Of a stretch of DNA of 64,000 bases, positions 1-9,273 are shown one piece after another. Position numbers and translations under genes: made by a program. The DNA is from DCFW01 sp963790715 (GTDB taxonomy: Bacteria > Bacteroidota > Bacteroidia > Bacteroidales > Bacteroidaceae): assembly GCA_963790715.1 (NCBI GenBank), contig CAWBPN010000011.1:186001-250000 (forward strand), given 5' to 3'. Every line of letters begins with the position of its first letter. Position 1 is the first letter of the stretch. The notes beneath the pieces were generated by a model. The model had not been told where the DNA came from. It saw nothing but the letters and a program-made list of their open reading frames with translations, and made no database searches.

Positions 1-1958
1 GCATTAGGAAAGTATTTGGCATACTTATCGGTATATTCATCAAGCATTTCCACCGTAGCATCGTTAGATTTAGTATTAACAATGAATTGTCCGAAGTTTT
101 TGGCCGGTATATGCGGAGCGTAAGATGAATGGAAACGGGGGGAACTTGTTCCTACAAAAGAAGTAATTGATACCGTTCGCGGGTCCTTCTTCAAGATATT
201 CTCCATACTGTCACATACTTGGGCGGTACGTTGTATGGGGGAACTTTCAGGTAAGTAAAATTCAACAACAAATTGGTTTCGTTCAGCCACGGGCATTAAC
301 CGTTGAGTAATGTTACAAAAGATTATTCCGGCCAACACGATTGAGAAGGCACCTGCTCCTATTACCATTTTCGGATGCTTAAACAGTTTTGGAATAATGT
401 TGTTATAGAAATGCTGCAGTTTTTCAAGAAACGATGTCTTGCTTTTATCTGTCCCATTGTTCGTCAATCCTTTCTTAATAAAGGCATATTGTAGAAATGG
501 AATAATGAGCATGGCTACGGCTAACGATACAAAAAGAGTAATGGCTATAGTCCACGGAAAAGATTTTATGAAATCGCGCATCTCACCTGTAAACGTGATA
601 ATCAACGGGAAAAATGTTATACTTATGGTTAATGTAGCCGTAACCAACGACCTGAAATAAACTTTAGCACTGGCTATGGCGGCATGCCATCTGGACATTC
701 CCTTGTCTATCTCATCAATATATCCGTCAACAATAACAATGCAATCGTCAACAATCAATCCTAAAACTACAATTAATCCGGCTAACGTAACCGTATTCAA
801 TTCAATCCCTATTGCGTACATGATACCAAGCGATATGAATATGGTTATCGGGATGGATATTGCAGCCACACTAGCCACCCTGAAAGGCATAAGAATCATC
901 GTGACCAATACCACCGATGCTATGGCAATAAGCATTTCTAATAAAAACCGGTTCACAGAATCGTTTACCACTTTTGCCTGGTCGGTTATTCTGGATACTT
1001 TCACATCTTGAGGAAGTGTCTTTTCATACTTATCGATAATTTTGTTTACATCTTTTCCGTAACTGGTTATGTCATTGTTATCCCGCATCTCAATTGACAA
1101 CAACAAGCATTTTGTTCCGTTGTTAGTGATATAGCTGTCCGGTGTAGGATATTCCCTCACAACATTAGCAATATCTTTAAGCCTGATAACACTTCCGTCA
1201 GGGTCAACTTTCACAATCTGTTCCTCTATATCCCTTTCGGTACGATATGTTTTGTCGATATGTACCGGTATGTTTATTTTATCTGATTCAAATGTGCCGC
1301 TTGTCGTAATTAGCCCATGCATAAACAGATTGGCTCCCAACATATTCATAGTTATGCCGTACGACGACATCTTATCCTTGTCAAGATATATGGATATTTG
1401 TTCCTTTTGCATTCCGAACATGTGCAAGTTGGCTATTTTGTCAACCTTTCTCAATTTATCTTCCAGATTCTCCATATATGTCTGTAACTGGCGATAAGTC
1501 TTTGTTTTGGACTCCAACGACAGAATGGTTGCCGACGTTTCTCCGAAATCATCATCGACTATTATCGACAATACTCCCAACGGAAGTTCATTCTTATAAT
1601 CATTAAGGCCATGCCGCAACTTTGACCAAAATTCATTTTTATTGTTTACATTGTCGTTCAACGTAACAAACAAATATACAATGCCGTCTTTCGACTGCGC
1701 GTAAGTTTTTCCTCTGTCAATTTCCTTATAGCTGAACAAAAAGTTTTCAAGTGGTTTGCTCAATTGCTGGTCGACCTGCAGAGCCGTAGCTCCGGGATAT
1801 ACCCCTACAATCAGACCCTGACGTATGGTATAAGTAGGGAACTCCTGCTTTGACATATTGCATAATCCGTAAATACCGAAAACAATAAGCATTGCGGAAA
1901 TAAGCATCACAATCTTTCTATACCTCATTGCCGTAGCAACAACATCTAAATGTTTCAT
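1..1958 (-). CDS. RND efflux pump inner-membrane subunit (AcrB/MexF-like), 3' end outside window
   Basis: Reading the minus strand from the ATG at 1958 gives about 652 residues with no stop before the window edge, so the gene is partial. It starts MKHLDVVATAMRYRK and then has a hydrophobic first membrane helix, a porter domain, and the TM4-type motif GLIVVLGLIVDDCIVIVDGY whose paired Asp residues relay protons in RND pumps. It exports small molecules across the envelope using proton motive force, together with the membrane fusion protein encoded 11 bp upstream. An outer-membrane channel is not visible; it may lie beyond the edge. The substrate cannot be told from sequence. Confidence 0.9.
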   Translation of the reverse strand, partial: MKHLDVVATAMRYRKIVMLISAMLIVFGIYGLCNMSKQEFPTYTIRQGLIVGVYPGATALQVDQQLSKPLENFLFSYKEIDRGKTYAQSKDGIVYLFVTLNDNVNNKNEFWSKLRHGLNDYKNELPLGVLSIIVDDDFGETSATILSLESKTKTYRQLQTYMENLEDKLRKVDKIANLHMFGMQKEQISIYLDKDKMSSYGITMNMLGANLFMHGLITTSGTFESDKINIPVHIDKTYRTERDIEEQIVKVDPDGSVIRLKDIANVVREYPTPDSYITNNGTKCLLLSIEMRDNNDITSYGKDVNKIIDKYEKTLPQDVKVSRITDQAKVVNDSVNRFLLEMLIAIASVVLVTMILMPFRVASVAAISIPITIFISLGIMYAIGIELNTVTLAGLIVVLGLIVDDCIVIVDGYIDEIDKGMSRWHAAIASAKVYFRSLVTATLTISITFFPLIITFTGEMRDFIKSFPWTIAITLFVSLAVAMLIIPFLQYAFIKKGLTNNGTDKSKTSFLEKLQHFYNNIIPKLFKHPKMVIGAGAFSIVLAGIIFCNITQRLMPVAERNQFVVEFYLPESSPIQRTAQVCDSMENILKKDPRTVSITSFVGTSSPRFHSSYAPHIPAKNFGQFIVNTKSNDATVEMLDEYTDKYAKYFPN

Positions 1959-1969
1959 ATCAAGCAATA

Positions 1970-2998
1970 TTATTTTTCAGTAACGACCGCACCTTCACTA
2001 ATCTTCTGAAATCCTTCAGAAACGATCTTATCACCCGCTTGCAATCCACTTCCGACAATTACTTCGTTTTCGGAGAATGAGCTAATAGTGACCTTCCTTA
2101 AATAGACTCTTCCATCTTTTATTACCCACACATATTTATTGTTATCTTCATACAATTGTATGCAGTTTGCAGGAATAACGATGTTACATTTCCCTTTGTC
2201 CGGCACAATACTGACATTGCATAACATCCCCGGCATAATCTCTTTTGAAAGATTCGTCAATCTTATTTTCACCTCGTAAGAGTGCGAAAGCGGATTTCCG
2301 ATAACACCCTTCTGGTCTACCGTTCCTGTTAATTGAAGATTATTCAGAACATTAATACTGATTAAAGCTTTTGAGCCGATATGTATATTACCTATTTCAT
2401 CTTCAGGAATAGATACATCCGCTTTAAGCGTTTTTACTTCAAGGAGTTTGAACGCCGGAAATCCGGTTGTCACATTTACGCCCGGGTCTATATGGCGCTC
2501 TCCTATTACTCCGGCAAACGGTGCATACAAATAACAGTCTGTCTCGTTTCTCTTTGCAGCTTGTTCAGCCGCCATAGCTTTATCCAACTGAGTTTGCGCG
2601 TCAATCAATTGCACCTTCGGGATACTTTTACTCTTATACAACATCGTCATCCTTTTGCAATTGTCTTTAGCTTGTTTAAGTGTAGCCTCAGCCGATAAAT
2701 AGTCGTTAGCAATATTTCCTTTGTCCAATATGGCTAACAATTGTCCCTTTGCCACCCTGTCACCGACCGAAACCAGAACTTGTTTTACATTTCCCGGCAC
2801 TTCAAAACTAAGGATAGACGACTGAGATTCGATAATACTGCCGACATACTGGTCTTTTCGGTATGTAGGTACACATTCAACGGTAATAGCCTTAACAGGT
2901 ATCCGTTCTACAGCTACAACATTTTTGTGTTTGTTTGTACAATTGGTAACCATTATCATCAAGAAAGCAACGGCTACAAGTTTCATTGATAATCTCAT
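1970..2998 (-). CDS. Efflux RND transporter periplasmic adaptor (membrane fusion protein), lipoprotein
   Basis: A 342-residue protein with a lipoprotein signal ending MVTNC (Cys20), a biotinyl-lipoyl-like half (VSVGDRVAKGQLLAILD), a short alpha-hairpin with coiled-coil character (about residues 80-150), a second lipoyl half (YAPFAGVIGERHIDPG) and a beta-barrel domain. This is the HlyD/AcrA family order. It bridges the inner-membrane RND pump to an outer-membrane channel. It is first in a minus-strand operon with the pump; the spacing to the pump start is 11 bp. The AraC-type regulator gene is divergent, which suggests but does not prove that it controls this operon. Confidence 0.9.
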   Translation of the reverse strand: MRLSMKLVAVAFLMIMVTNCTNKHKNVVAVERIPVKAITVECVPTYRKDQYVGSIIESQSSILSFEVPGNVKQVLVSVGDRVAKGQLLAILDKGNIANDYLSAEATLKQAKDNCKRMTMLYKSKSIPKVQLIDAQTQLDKAMAAEQAAKRNETDCYLYAPFAGVIGERHIDPGVNVTTGFPAFKLLEVKTLKADVSIPEDEIGNIHIGSKALISINVLNNLQLTGTVDQKGVIGNPLSHSYEVKIRLTNLSKEIMPGMLCNVSIVPDKGKCNIVIPANCIQLYEDNNKYVWVIKDGRVYLRKVTISSFSENEVIVGSGLQAGDKIVSEGFQKISEGAVVTEK

Positions 2999-3162
2999 GT
3001 TATTCTGAATTAATATTTTTACTTTTTTCTCGGGTGCAAAAATCAGAATATTTGCACATAATCAGATAGTTGGATTTCATGTTGAAATAGTCATTTTGGA
3101 CTTTTTTGTCAAATGCTTTTTGTAGCAAAGAAAAGATTTACCATATTTGCAAAAAAACAGAA
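2999..3162. promoter_or_regulatory. Divergent promoter region between efflux operon and AraC gene
   Basis: On the minus strand GATTTTTGC (3044-3036) is one mismatch from the TAnnTTTG box and sits about 38 bp before the adaptor start. On the plus strand CATATTTGC (3142-3150), also one mismatch away, has TTTG 19 bp upstream. If the plus-strand box is used, the AraC ATG at 3106 lies upstream of the transcript and the ATG at 3163 becomes the start, with a very short leader. Confidence 0.4.
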
Positions 3163-4044
3163 ATGGTTCAAACTACTGATTTACCGATTATCAATATTTC
3201 ATCTTTACACAAGAACGAAGGTGATTTCATACACGACAATTTTGCCGTGTCGGATACCGATTCATATCTGCCGGAAGAGATATACGAACATCCGACAATA
3301 GTAAATGCCATTTTTTTCGGCATTTGCGTACGCGGAATAGGTAAGCTAAAAATAAACCTTACCGAGTATGATGTGAATAAAAACGATGTGATAGTGTTGA
3401 TTGCCGGTACTATCATACAGTGTGACTTAAGCAAAGTCAGTGATGACTTCTTGATTTATTTTGTCACCTTTTCAGATGATTTTATTAAAGAATTTGATGC
3501 AACCAATATATACGCAAGCTTGAGAAACCAACCTTGCGTAACGATGAATGACGAATGCACACAAACACTAATAAAACGATATTTCTCTTTACAGGAAATG
3601 CTCGCCAATAATGATTATGCTTTTCGTAAAGAAATTTTGCAATACTCATTACTTGCCAATATATATGAATTTTATTCGATGTATCAAAAGCATGCCCTTT
3701 CCAAACCTGAAACATACAATAAGGAAAGTGACTTTCAACGCAGATTCTTTGATCTAATATATTTATACTACGGCAAAGAAAGAAGGGTTGAATTTTATGC
3801 CGATAAACTATGTTTAAGTCCAAAGTACCTTTCTGCCAAAATAAAATCACTAACGAATAAAACAGTAAGCGAATGGATTACCGAATCACTTATTCTAAAG
3901 GCCAAGGCGCTTTTGAAATCTTCAGAAATGACTATTCAGGAAATTTCTTACTATTTCAATTTTTCAGATGCGTCGGCATTCGGTAAGTTCTTCAGAAAGA
4001 ATGTTAAGATGACTCCGCTTGAATATAGGAAAAACGGAGATTAA
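3163..4044 (+). CDS. AraC-family transcriptional regulator
   Basis: About 293 residues from the ATG at 3163; an in-frame ATG at 3106 would add 19. The N-terminal half is a cupin-like sensing domain (around VNAIFFGICVRGIGKLKINLTEY). The C-terminal 100 residues form the double helix-turn-helix of AraC/XylS proteins: VEFYADKLCLSPKYLSAKIK, then the second helix-turn-helix TIQEISYYFNFSDASAFGKFFRKNVKMTPLEYR. I prefer 3163 because a near-consensus -7 box lies at 3142-3150, inside the longer frame. It is divergent from the RND efflux operon and probably controls it, which is inference from position. Confidence 0.88.
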   Translation: MVQTTDLPIINISSLHKNEGDFIHDNFAVSDTDSYLPEEIYEHPTIVNAIFFGICVRGIGKLKINLTEYDVNKNDVIVLIAGTIIQCDLSKVSDDFLIYFVTFSDDFIKEFDATNIYASLRNQPCVTMNDECTQTLIKRYFSLQEMLANNDYAFRKEILQYSLLANIYEFYSMYQKHALSKPETYNKESDFQRRFFDLIYLYYGKERRVEFYADKLCLSPKYLSAKIKSLTNKTVSEWITESLILKAKALLKSSEMTIQEISYYFNFSDASAFGKFFRKNVKMTPLEYRKNGD

Positions 4045-4075
4045 AAGAAAAAGTAGTAAAATTAATAAATATAAT

Positions 4076-4855
4076 CTATTGCAACAATCCCAATTGTGAA
4101 GCATACTTCACTGCTTCCATCGAGTTGTCAACACCAAGTTTTTCAAGAATTCGTTGCCTGTGGGTATTCACTGTATGTACACTGATGAATAGTTTTTCGG
4201 ATATTTCTTTGCTAAAATAGCCGTCACGTATCAATTCAAGCACTTGCCGTTCGCGTTGAGTAAGTTCCGGTTTGCCTACAGCATCGCTCTGAGATGTCGG
4301 TACAGGCACCAACTGTCCTGTTTTATAATTAAACAATTGGCTCTTCACGCCTTGATACTCTTCCTGATTAGGCGATATATCCATTACAGCAAGAGCCAAC
4401 CACACATTGCCGCGAGGATCAAGTTCAAGCACTTGATGTTGCTCTATCACTCTGAGATATTTATCTTGTGCATTCAAAATGCGATACTCGTTGATAAGTT
4501 TATATTTTATACGTTCATCAACAGGGGTCGAATAGAAAAATCGAAGTAAAGAAATACCGTTGCGAGTCAAAGAAAGATAATCGTCAGGATGAGTTCTTGA
4601 ATTTATATATTTGTTACCTATCTTTTCAATTGATAACATGTCAAAGCCAAACAATTCTTCCATATTATATGAGCTGAACACATGCTTCCCTGTAAATAAA
4701 TCGAAGACCGTTACGCCACAATTACTCACTTCTGCCAAATGGCTCAACATCTGTTTGTGTTGTTCCAATATAGAATAATCAAGTTCTTCACGCACAAATT
4801 TCTGTTGAGAAAGTACCGAAGCATATTCCTTGGCAAGATGTTCACGTATATTCAT
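4076..4855 (-). CDS. LuxR-type transcriptional regulator with PAS-like sensing domain
   Basis: About 259 residues. The N-terminal two thirds resemble a PAS fold (GVTVFDLFTGKHVFSSYNME, then LRVIEQHQVLELDPRGN). The C-terminus is a clear LuxR/FixJ helix-turn-helix: LTQRERQVLELIRDG, then SKEISEKLFISVHTVNTHRQRILEKLGV. It has no receiver domain, so it probably senses a ligand or partner rather than a phosphoryl group. An in-frame GTG at 4873 gives a longer frame, but it coincides with a perfect -7 box, so the ATG at 4855 is chosen. It is divergent from the SDR-methyltransferase operon and is the natural candidate regulator of it. Confidence 0.85.
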   Translation of the reverse strand: MNIREHLAKEYASVLSQQKFVREELDYSILEQHKQMLSHLAEVSNCGVTVFDLFTGKHVFSSYNMEELFGFDMLSIEKIGNKYINSRTHPDDYLSLTRNGISLLRFFYSTPVDERIKYKLINEYRILNAQDKYLRVIEQHQVLELDPRGNVWLALAVMDISPNQEEYQGVKSQLFNYKTGQLVPVPTSQSDAVGKPELTQRERQVLELIRDGYFSKEISEKLFISVHTVNTHRQRILEKLGVDNSMEAVKYASQLGLLQ

Positions 4856-4872
4856 TATGAATCCAATTTCCA

Positions 4873-4880
4873 CAAAGATA
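4873..4880 (-). promoter_or_regulatory. -7 box of the LuxR-type regulator gene
   Basis: TATCTTTG on the minus strand matches TAnnTTTG exactly. It sits 18 bp before the ATG at 4855, so the leader is about 10 bases. Confidence 0.6.
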
Positions 4881-4894
4881 CTGATTATTCAGTA

Positions 4895-4925
4895 TTGTAG
4901 CCGCCTTTGCCCTACTATATCTTTG
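4895..4925 (+). promoter_or_regulatory. Promoter of the SDR-methyltransferase operon
   Basis: TTG (4895-4897), a 20-bp spacer, and TATCTTTG (4918-4925) form a full Bacteroidetes sigma-ABfr promoter. It lies 30 bp before the SDR start and back-to-back with the regulator promoter. Confidence 0.65.
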
Positions 4926-4955
4926 CAGCATTAAACCAATTAATTATTTAAGATT

Positions 4956-5810
4956 ATGTACAATAATAATTCAAAATCAGTTTTAGTTACCGGAGCATCA
5001 TCCGGCATAGGCCATGCAGTAGCATTGCATCTTGCCCAAAAAGGATTTACGGTTTTAGCTTCTGTGCGCAAAAAGGCAGATGCCGATAAATTGAATGAAT
5101 ACAAGTTTTCAGGATTACACCCTGTTTATCCGCTTGATTTGACAGATTCGGCACAAATTACTACTATTACATCTCAAATTAAAGAGTTGGTAAATAGCGG
5201 CAAAATACCACCTTTGTATTCCATAATAAACATAGCCGGAGGCGGACAAATCGCACCGATAGAACTAATGAACATCGACGCTTACCGTCTGGAACTTGAA
5301 AAACGGTTGGTAGGTCCGGTGGTTCTTTTGCAAGAACTTCTTCCATTGTTACGAGCTACACATGGACGCATAATATGGATTGCAACACCGGGATTATTGC
5401 CTGTGCCATATGTGGCAGACATCCACGCTTCTGATTTCGCAGTAAATTATTTAGCCCGTACATTAAACATAGAACTTCTACCCGACGGCATACGGAACAT
5501 ACTTGTCCGTTGCGGTGGAATTGCTACCACTTCACCGGAAAAAACTGAACATCAACTCACCAATATGATAAACAACAGCACTAAAGAAACAACAAAAATA
5601 TATCGTAAGAGATTGCTACAATTACAAAAGAGCTTCATCAAATTTGATAAGAAAAGGACTGATCCTCAAATAGTAGCCTTAACTATAGAAGAAGCATTAA
5701 CGGCAAAACATCCGCACACTAGATACCAAGTAGGTTATATGTCAGGACTTGGTGCATTTGTAGAAAAACTTCCTCAATCGTTAGTTGACACCATAATGAA
5801 AAGGCAATAA
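4956..5810 (+). CDS. Short-chain dehydrogenase/reductase fold protein lacking the catalytic triad
   Basis: A 284-residue protein with a classical SDR N-terminus: VLVTGASSGIG (TGxxxGIG at 12-19) binds NAD(P), and NIAGGG (92-97) replaces NNAG. Where SDR enzymes have YxASK, this protein reads IHASD (156-160), so both the catalytic Tyr and Lys are missing; the upstream Ser region reads IATPG, with no Ser. The rest of the fold, including FAVNYLARTLNIEL, is intact and open. It may be a non-catalytic SDR or use different chemistry. Its stop overlaps the start of the methyltransferase by one base (TAATG), so the two form an operon behind the promoter at 4895-4925. Confidence 0.85.
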   Translation: MYNNNSKSVLVTGASSGIGHAVALHLAQKGFTVLASVRKKADADKLNEYKFSGLHPVYPLDLTDSAQITTITSQIKELVNSGKIPPLYSIINIAGGGQIAPIELMNIDAYRLELEKRLVGPVVLLQELLPLLRATHGRIIWIATPGLLPVPYVADIHASDFAVNYLARTLNIELLPDGIRNILVRCGGIATTSPEKTEHQLTNMINNSTKETTKIYRKRLLQLQKSFIKFDKKRTDPQIVALTIEEALTAKHPHTRYQVGYMSGLGAFVEKLPQSLVDTIMKRQ

Positions 5811-6098
5811 TGGAAGATTACGAAAAAATTACCGAATACATCGGAAGTTTATATAAAAGGAAGGAATATCTACTTCAAAAGAGCAATGTCAAAGACATGG
5901 AAATAAAGAAATATATTTCTACAGTAGACGATTGTACTGCAAACTTTCTTCGCTTACTAATAAAACTTGCCAAACCTATGAACATATTGGAAATAGGTAC
6001 AAGTGTAGGCTATTCTACTACTTCTATGGCTTTAGAAGTAAAAGAATACGGCGGAAAAATAACGACCATTGAATTCGATGAGAAGGTGGCATCCTTTG
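5810..6098 (+). pseudogene. O-methyltransferase, 5' fragment (piece 1 of 3)
   Basis: Codes the first 96 or so residues of a class I SAM-dependent O-methyltransferase (caffeoyl-CoA OMT/Methyltransf_24 type): the SAM-binding motif I reads ILEIGTSVGYS (59-69) and motif II ITTIEFDEK (84-92). Homology stops near 6098, after KVASF; the frame then runs through unrelated sequence to a stop at 6263-6265. The missing parts are at 17355-17618 and 22564-22644. Joined, the three pieces give about 210 residues, the normal family size, so little was lost. It is cotranscribed with the SDR gene. A truncated protein of 151 residues could still be made but lacks most of the fold. Confidence 0.85.
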
Positions 6099-6128
6099 AC
6101 TTGATAAATGCAGAAAAATTCAGAATAA

Positions 6129-6178
6129 TTTGGATATTGTTTATTTTACAGTTAAATTTGCAATTATATTTATTGCAA
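6129..6178 (+). promoter_or_regulatory. Promoter with overlapping inverted repeat ahead of AbiEi-like gene
   Basis: TTTG (6129-6132), a 20-bp spacer and TAAATTTG (6153-6160) form a complete promoter. TTGCAAT (6158-6164) and ATTGCAA (6172-6178) form an inverted repeat over the end of the -7 box and the start site. AbiEi antitoxins are known to repress their own promoter through inverted repeats, so this is a plausible operator. Confidence 0.5.
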
Positions 6179-6179
6179 T

Positions 6180-7011
6180 ATGGCAACGAAAATAAACAAT
6201 ATAATGAAGCTGTCCCTTCCGGCTGGAGTGATGAGTACATCATGGCTGGAGAATCAGGGACTTAATCGGACAGAACAGGGAAAGTATGTGAAGTCTGGTT
6301 GGCTTACACGTATGGCCACCGGAATATACAGATAATGATACGCCTACGCTTTATGGCGCATTGGGCTCTTATGAAAAGCAACTGAGAGGACATTATCGTA
6401 TCGGAGCTTCTGCCGCGCTGGAACTTCATGGTTATTCTCATTATGTTACTGTCGGAAAGCCTTTGGTATACGTTTTCACGCCATTTGATCACAGACTCCC
6501 CAAATGGATGACCTCCTATGAATGGGAACGAACGCTCAGGGAATTTTCCTCTAAGGTGTTCGATGGAAGCATAGGTGTGACTCAGATAAAACATGAAGGT
6601 TTGACATTACAAGTTTCCACTCCTGAACTTGCCATCATGGAATGTCTTTTGCTTGCTCCGGAATACTATAATCTGATGGACGTGTATTATCTGATGGAAA
6701 TGCTTACCACCTTGCGGGCAGGTATAGTGACTAAACTGCTTGAGCAATGTTCATCCTTTAAGGTGAAGCGGTTGTTCCTATATATGGCGGAAAAATCAAA
6801 ACATGCGTGGTTTAAACGTCTGGATTTATCAAACGTAACTCTGGGCAGCGGTCCCAGAAGCCTTGCTAAAGGTGGTGTCAAGGACGCAAAATATAATCTG
6901 ATTAATGTCTATAAGGATAAAGTACGTTTGCTGCCATGCAAGAAGTTAATACATTGCCAACAGTATACTGTTTTGGGGATAGAAAATATCACGCAATGTA
7001 GGACCATTTAG
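6180..7011 (+). pseudogene. AbiEi-family type IV antitoxin, frameshifted and without its toxin
   Basis: The ATG at 6180 opens MATKINNIMKLSLPAGV and continues through SWLENQGLNRTEQGKYVKSG, the winged-helix start of AbiEi-like antitoxins, to a TAA at 6333. The family sequence then continues one frame over (DNDTPTLYGALGSYEKQL onward, from about 6331) to a stop at 7009. So one base was gained or two lost near 6330. The later part contains the typical PELAIMECLLLAP and GSGPRSLAKGGVKDAKYNL. No AbiEii nucleotidyltransferase toxin follows. The last 30 residues after DAKYNL look unlike the family and may mark another junction. A sequencing error is an alternative explanation. Confidence 0.75.
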
Positions 7012-7235
7012 GTGGTTCGTACTGTAAAATTTAAAATGACTAAGAAATATTGTCCTGATGTAAAGGTGAGTAAGGAAGCATAATCAATATTGGTAATATA
7101 AATATCTAAGCAATATAAGATTAATAAGAAATCATTATCCTAAAAATAGACAAGATGTGCCTTTTTTTCGTTTATGTACATAATCTTGCGTACCAATTCG
7201 CTGGTTTAAAGGGATTAATGAGTATGATGGACTTA

Positions 7236-8516
7236 TTATCCCATTTTTAGGAATGCAAAATACTTGTCGGCCAAATCCTGCAAGATGACTTCTTTCTGAG
7301 AAAATCTTAGCCAATCGATATCGGAGATTCGCTCTTCAATTATTCTGTGGTCTGAAAACGTGGCAGATATGTAATGCTTGCTGTCATACTCGGCAGTAGT
7401 CAGATTCTCATATTGCAACACGTCATGTAAATAAACCAGAGAATATGAAGCATCCCTTATTCTGCCTTGAGCCATGCGAAGCACGCCTTTACCCTCAAGA
7501 TCATGAATATCACGGGCGGCAGTATCAGTTGATATCTTGCACAGCTTGGCATAATTCTTAATCGTAAGCTTGGCATCATATCCGTCCAGATATGTGTTAA
7601 GTACATTTTTCTCGCGCTCTGAAATAGGAACCTGTGAATGTGTGCGACAGAAGATTGACTTGCGAAGAACGCCACTTAACATGGTGTACGACTCCATTAC
7701 GGCATTGTCGATGCATTTAAGATACCATGCCAGCCATTCGGTCAGATCGCCCTCGCCATGCTGGGTGCGTTCAAGTACATCATAGTATGCCGATTTCTCA
7801 TTGTTTATCTCAGAAGAAACGCTATAGAAACGTTGGCCGTTACTTTCGGTCTGAGCAAGAATCATATCAGAGATGGCTCGCGCTATTCGGCCATTTCCAT
7901 CATCAAAAGGGTGAATGCTTACAAACCAGAAATGGGCAATGGCAGACTTGATATATGAAGGCTTGACATCTTTATCGTTGAACCAATCGATAAAAGTCTT
8001 CATTTCTGCAGGCACTTTCTCCGCTTCAGGGGCACGATAATGCACTTTCTCACGGCCAAACATGCCGGACACGACTTGCATTGGCTCTGTGCGATAGGCT
8101 CCAACATTAATTTCCGAAAGTCCACTTCGTCCTGTGGGGAATAATGCTCCATGCCAGGAGAAAAGCCTTTTTTCAGATAGCGGGTCAAGATAATTAGCTG
8201 TGGCATCGAGCATCATTTCTACGATGCCATCTATATAATGCGTTGGAGCTTTTTCGTCGGCGACTTTGATACCCAACTTTCGAGCTACAGAAGAGCGCAC
8301 TTCAGACGAATCAAGGATAATACCTTCAATGGCCGATGAAGCTACGATGTCATTAGCAATAGTTTCGGCGACTGTTGATAGTTGGGCATCGAATCCGATA
8401 GCACTCAATCTTCCCGCAAGAAAACCAGTTTCACGATTCACTTGCGCCATGAGATCTATCAGTTGGTTGGTATCCCAACGAAAATCTGTCCAGTTCTCTC
8501 TTTCGTAAATAAACAT
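7236..8516 (-). CDS. Fic-domain protein (predicted AMP-transferase), DUF4172-type N-terminus
   Basis: A 426-residue protein. The Fic core motif reads HPFDDGNGRIAR (202-213), with the catalytic His, the phosphate-binding GNGR and the second Arg all present. An inhibitory helix motif SSAIEG (60-65) fits (S/T)xxxE(G/N), placing it with class II Fic proteins that inhibit themselves through an N-terminal helix. A C-terminal winged-helix region follows (KLTIKNYAKLCKISTDTAARDIHDLEGKGVL). Such proteins attach AMP, or another phosphate-containing group, to target proteins. It is a single gene with its own promoter and lies convergent to the broken AbiEi gene. Confidence 0.9.
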   Translation of the reverse strand: MFIYERENWTDFRWDTNQLIDLMAQVNRETGFLAGRLSAIGFDAQLSTVAETIANDIVASSAIEGIILDSSEVRSSVARKLGIKVADEKAPTHYIDGIVEMMLDATANYLDPLSEKRLFSWHGALFPTGRSGLSEINVGAYRTEPMQVVSGMFGREKVHYRAPEAEKVPAEMKTFIDWFNDKDVKPSYIKSAIAHFWFVSIHPFDDGNGRIARAISDMILAQTESNGQRFYSVSSEINNEKSAYYDVLERTQHGEGDLTEWLAWYLKCIDNAVMESYTMLSGVLRKSIFCRTHSQVPISEREKNVLNTYLDGYDAKLTIKNYAKLCKISTDTAARDIHDLEGKGVLRMAQGRIRDASYSLVYLHDVLQYENLTTAEYDSKHYISATFSDHRIIEERISDIDWLRFSQKEVILQDLADKYFAFLKMG

Positions 8517-8538
8517 ATTCTATCTAATTATAATCGCA

Positions 8539-8546
8539 AAATTAAA
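8539..8546 (-). promoter_or_regulatory. -7 box of the fic gene
   Basis: TAATTTTG on the minus strand matches TAnnTTTG exactly and lies 23 bp before the ATG at 8516. Just upstream, TGCGGCT and AGCCGCA (about 8573-8601) form a short inverted repeat. Confidence 0.5.
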
Positions 8547-9273
8547 TAATAAAATTTGGAGAAACAAACTTTTGCGGCTAAAACTGCAAAATAAGCCGCA
8601 TGTTTTGCGGGCAACGCAAGCAAATAAACCGCATCAAACTTGATTTAAGCAAAAAAATAGTATATAACAATGTGCAACTATTATATAACTTTTCGTTTAT
8701 TTCTAAGTACAATTTCTTAAAAGTACGTTGATTTTTTCGTTAAGTCTGCTAAAAGTTCTTATTGTAAAATATAAAAACAACACCATTTTTAGTATTAAAT
8801 TCTTTATCCACAAATAATTTGCTTACCTTTACACCGCTATTTAGAGGTAGAGTTAAAGACCTTCACTTTCAAGTTATTGTCCTAAGCCCTTCTCTTTAAG
8901 TTCGTGTATGACCCCAACATCAAAATGGGAGATACTGCGATTGAAAAATATTTCATAAGATATAAAAGGTAAGGATCTCTCTTACAAAGGGTCATGTATT
9001 ATGATCCAACATGGGTGTCCTTGAGAATTTCTTGCTACAAAAATATACTGAAAAATGGGAATTTTAAAAGGATTTCATGCTAAAACTACTTACTTACTAA
9101 CATTTTAACGCTATTGAGCTTTTTCTAAAGGGAATGACAATGTAGTCAGACGATTTGAGATTACAAAAAGAGTGATATAATGATCATGCACTCGGTAATT
9201 TTGTCTTTAAATAAGAATATAATTAAGATCTGAAAGACTTGATGTCAGCATTTAATCACCAAAGCTATTTTTT
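8547..9273. other. AT-rich gene-free stretch
   Basis: About 730 bases between the fic promoter and the end of the efflux operon. I find no open frame that resembles a known protein on either strand, and no strong hairpin apart from the inverted repeat next to the fic promoter. It may contain degenerate gene remnants. Confidence 0.5.
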
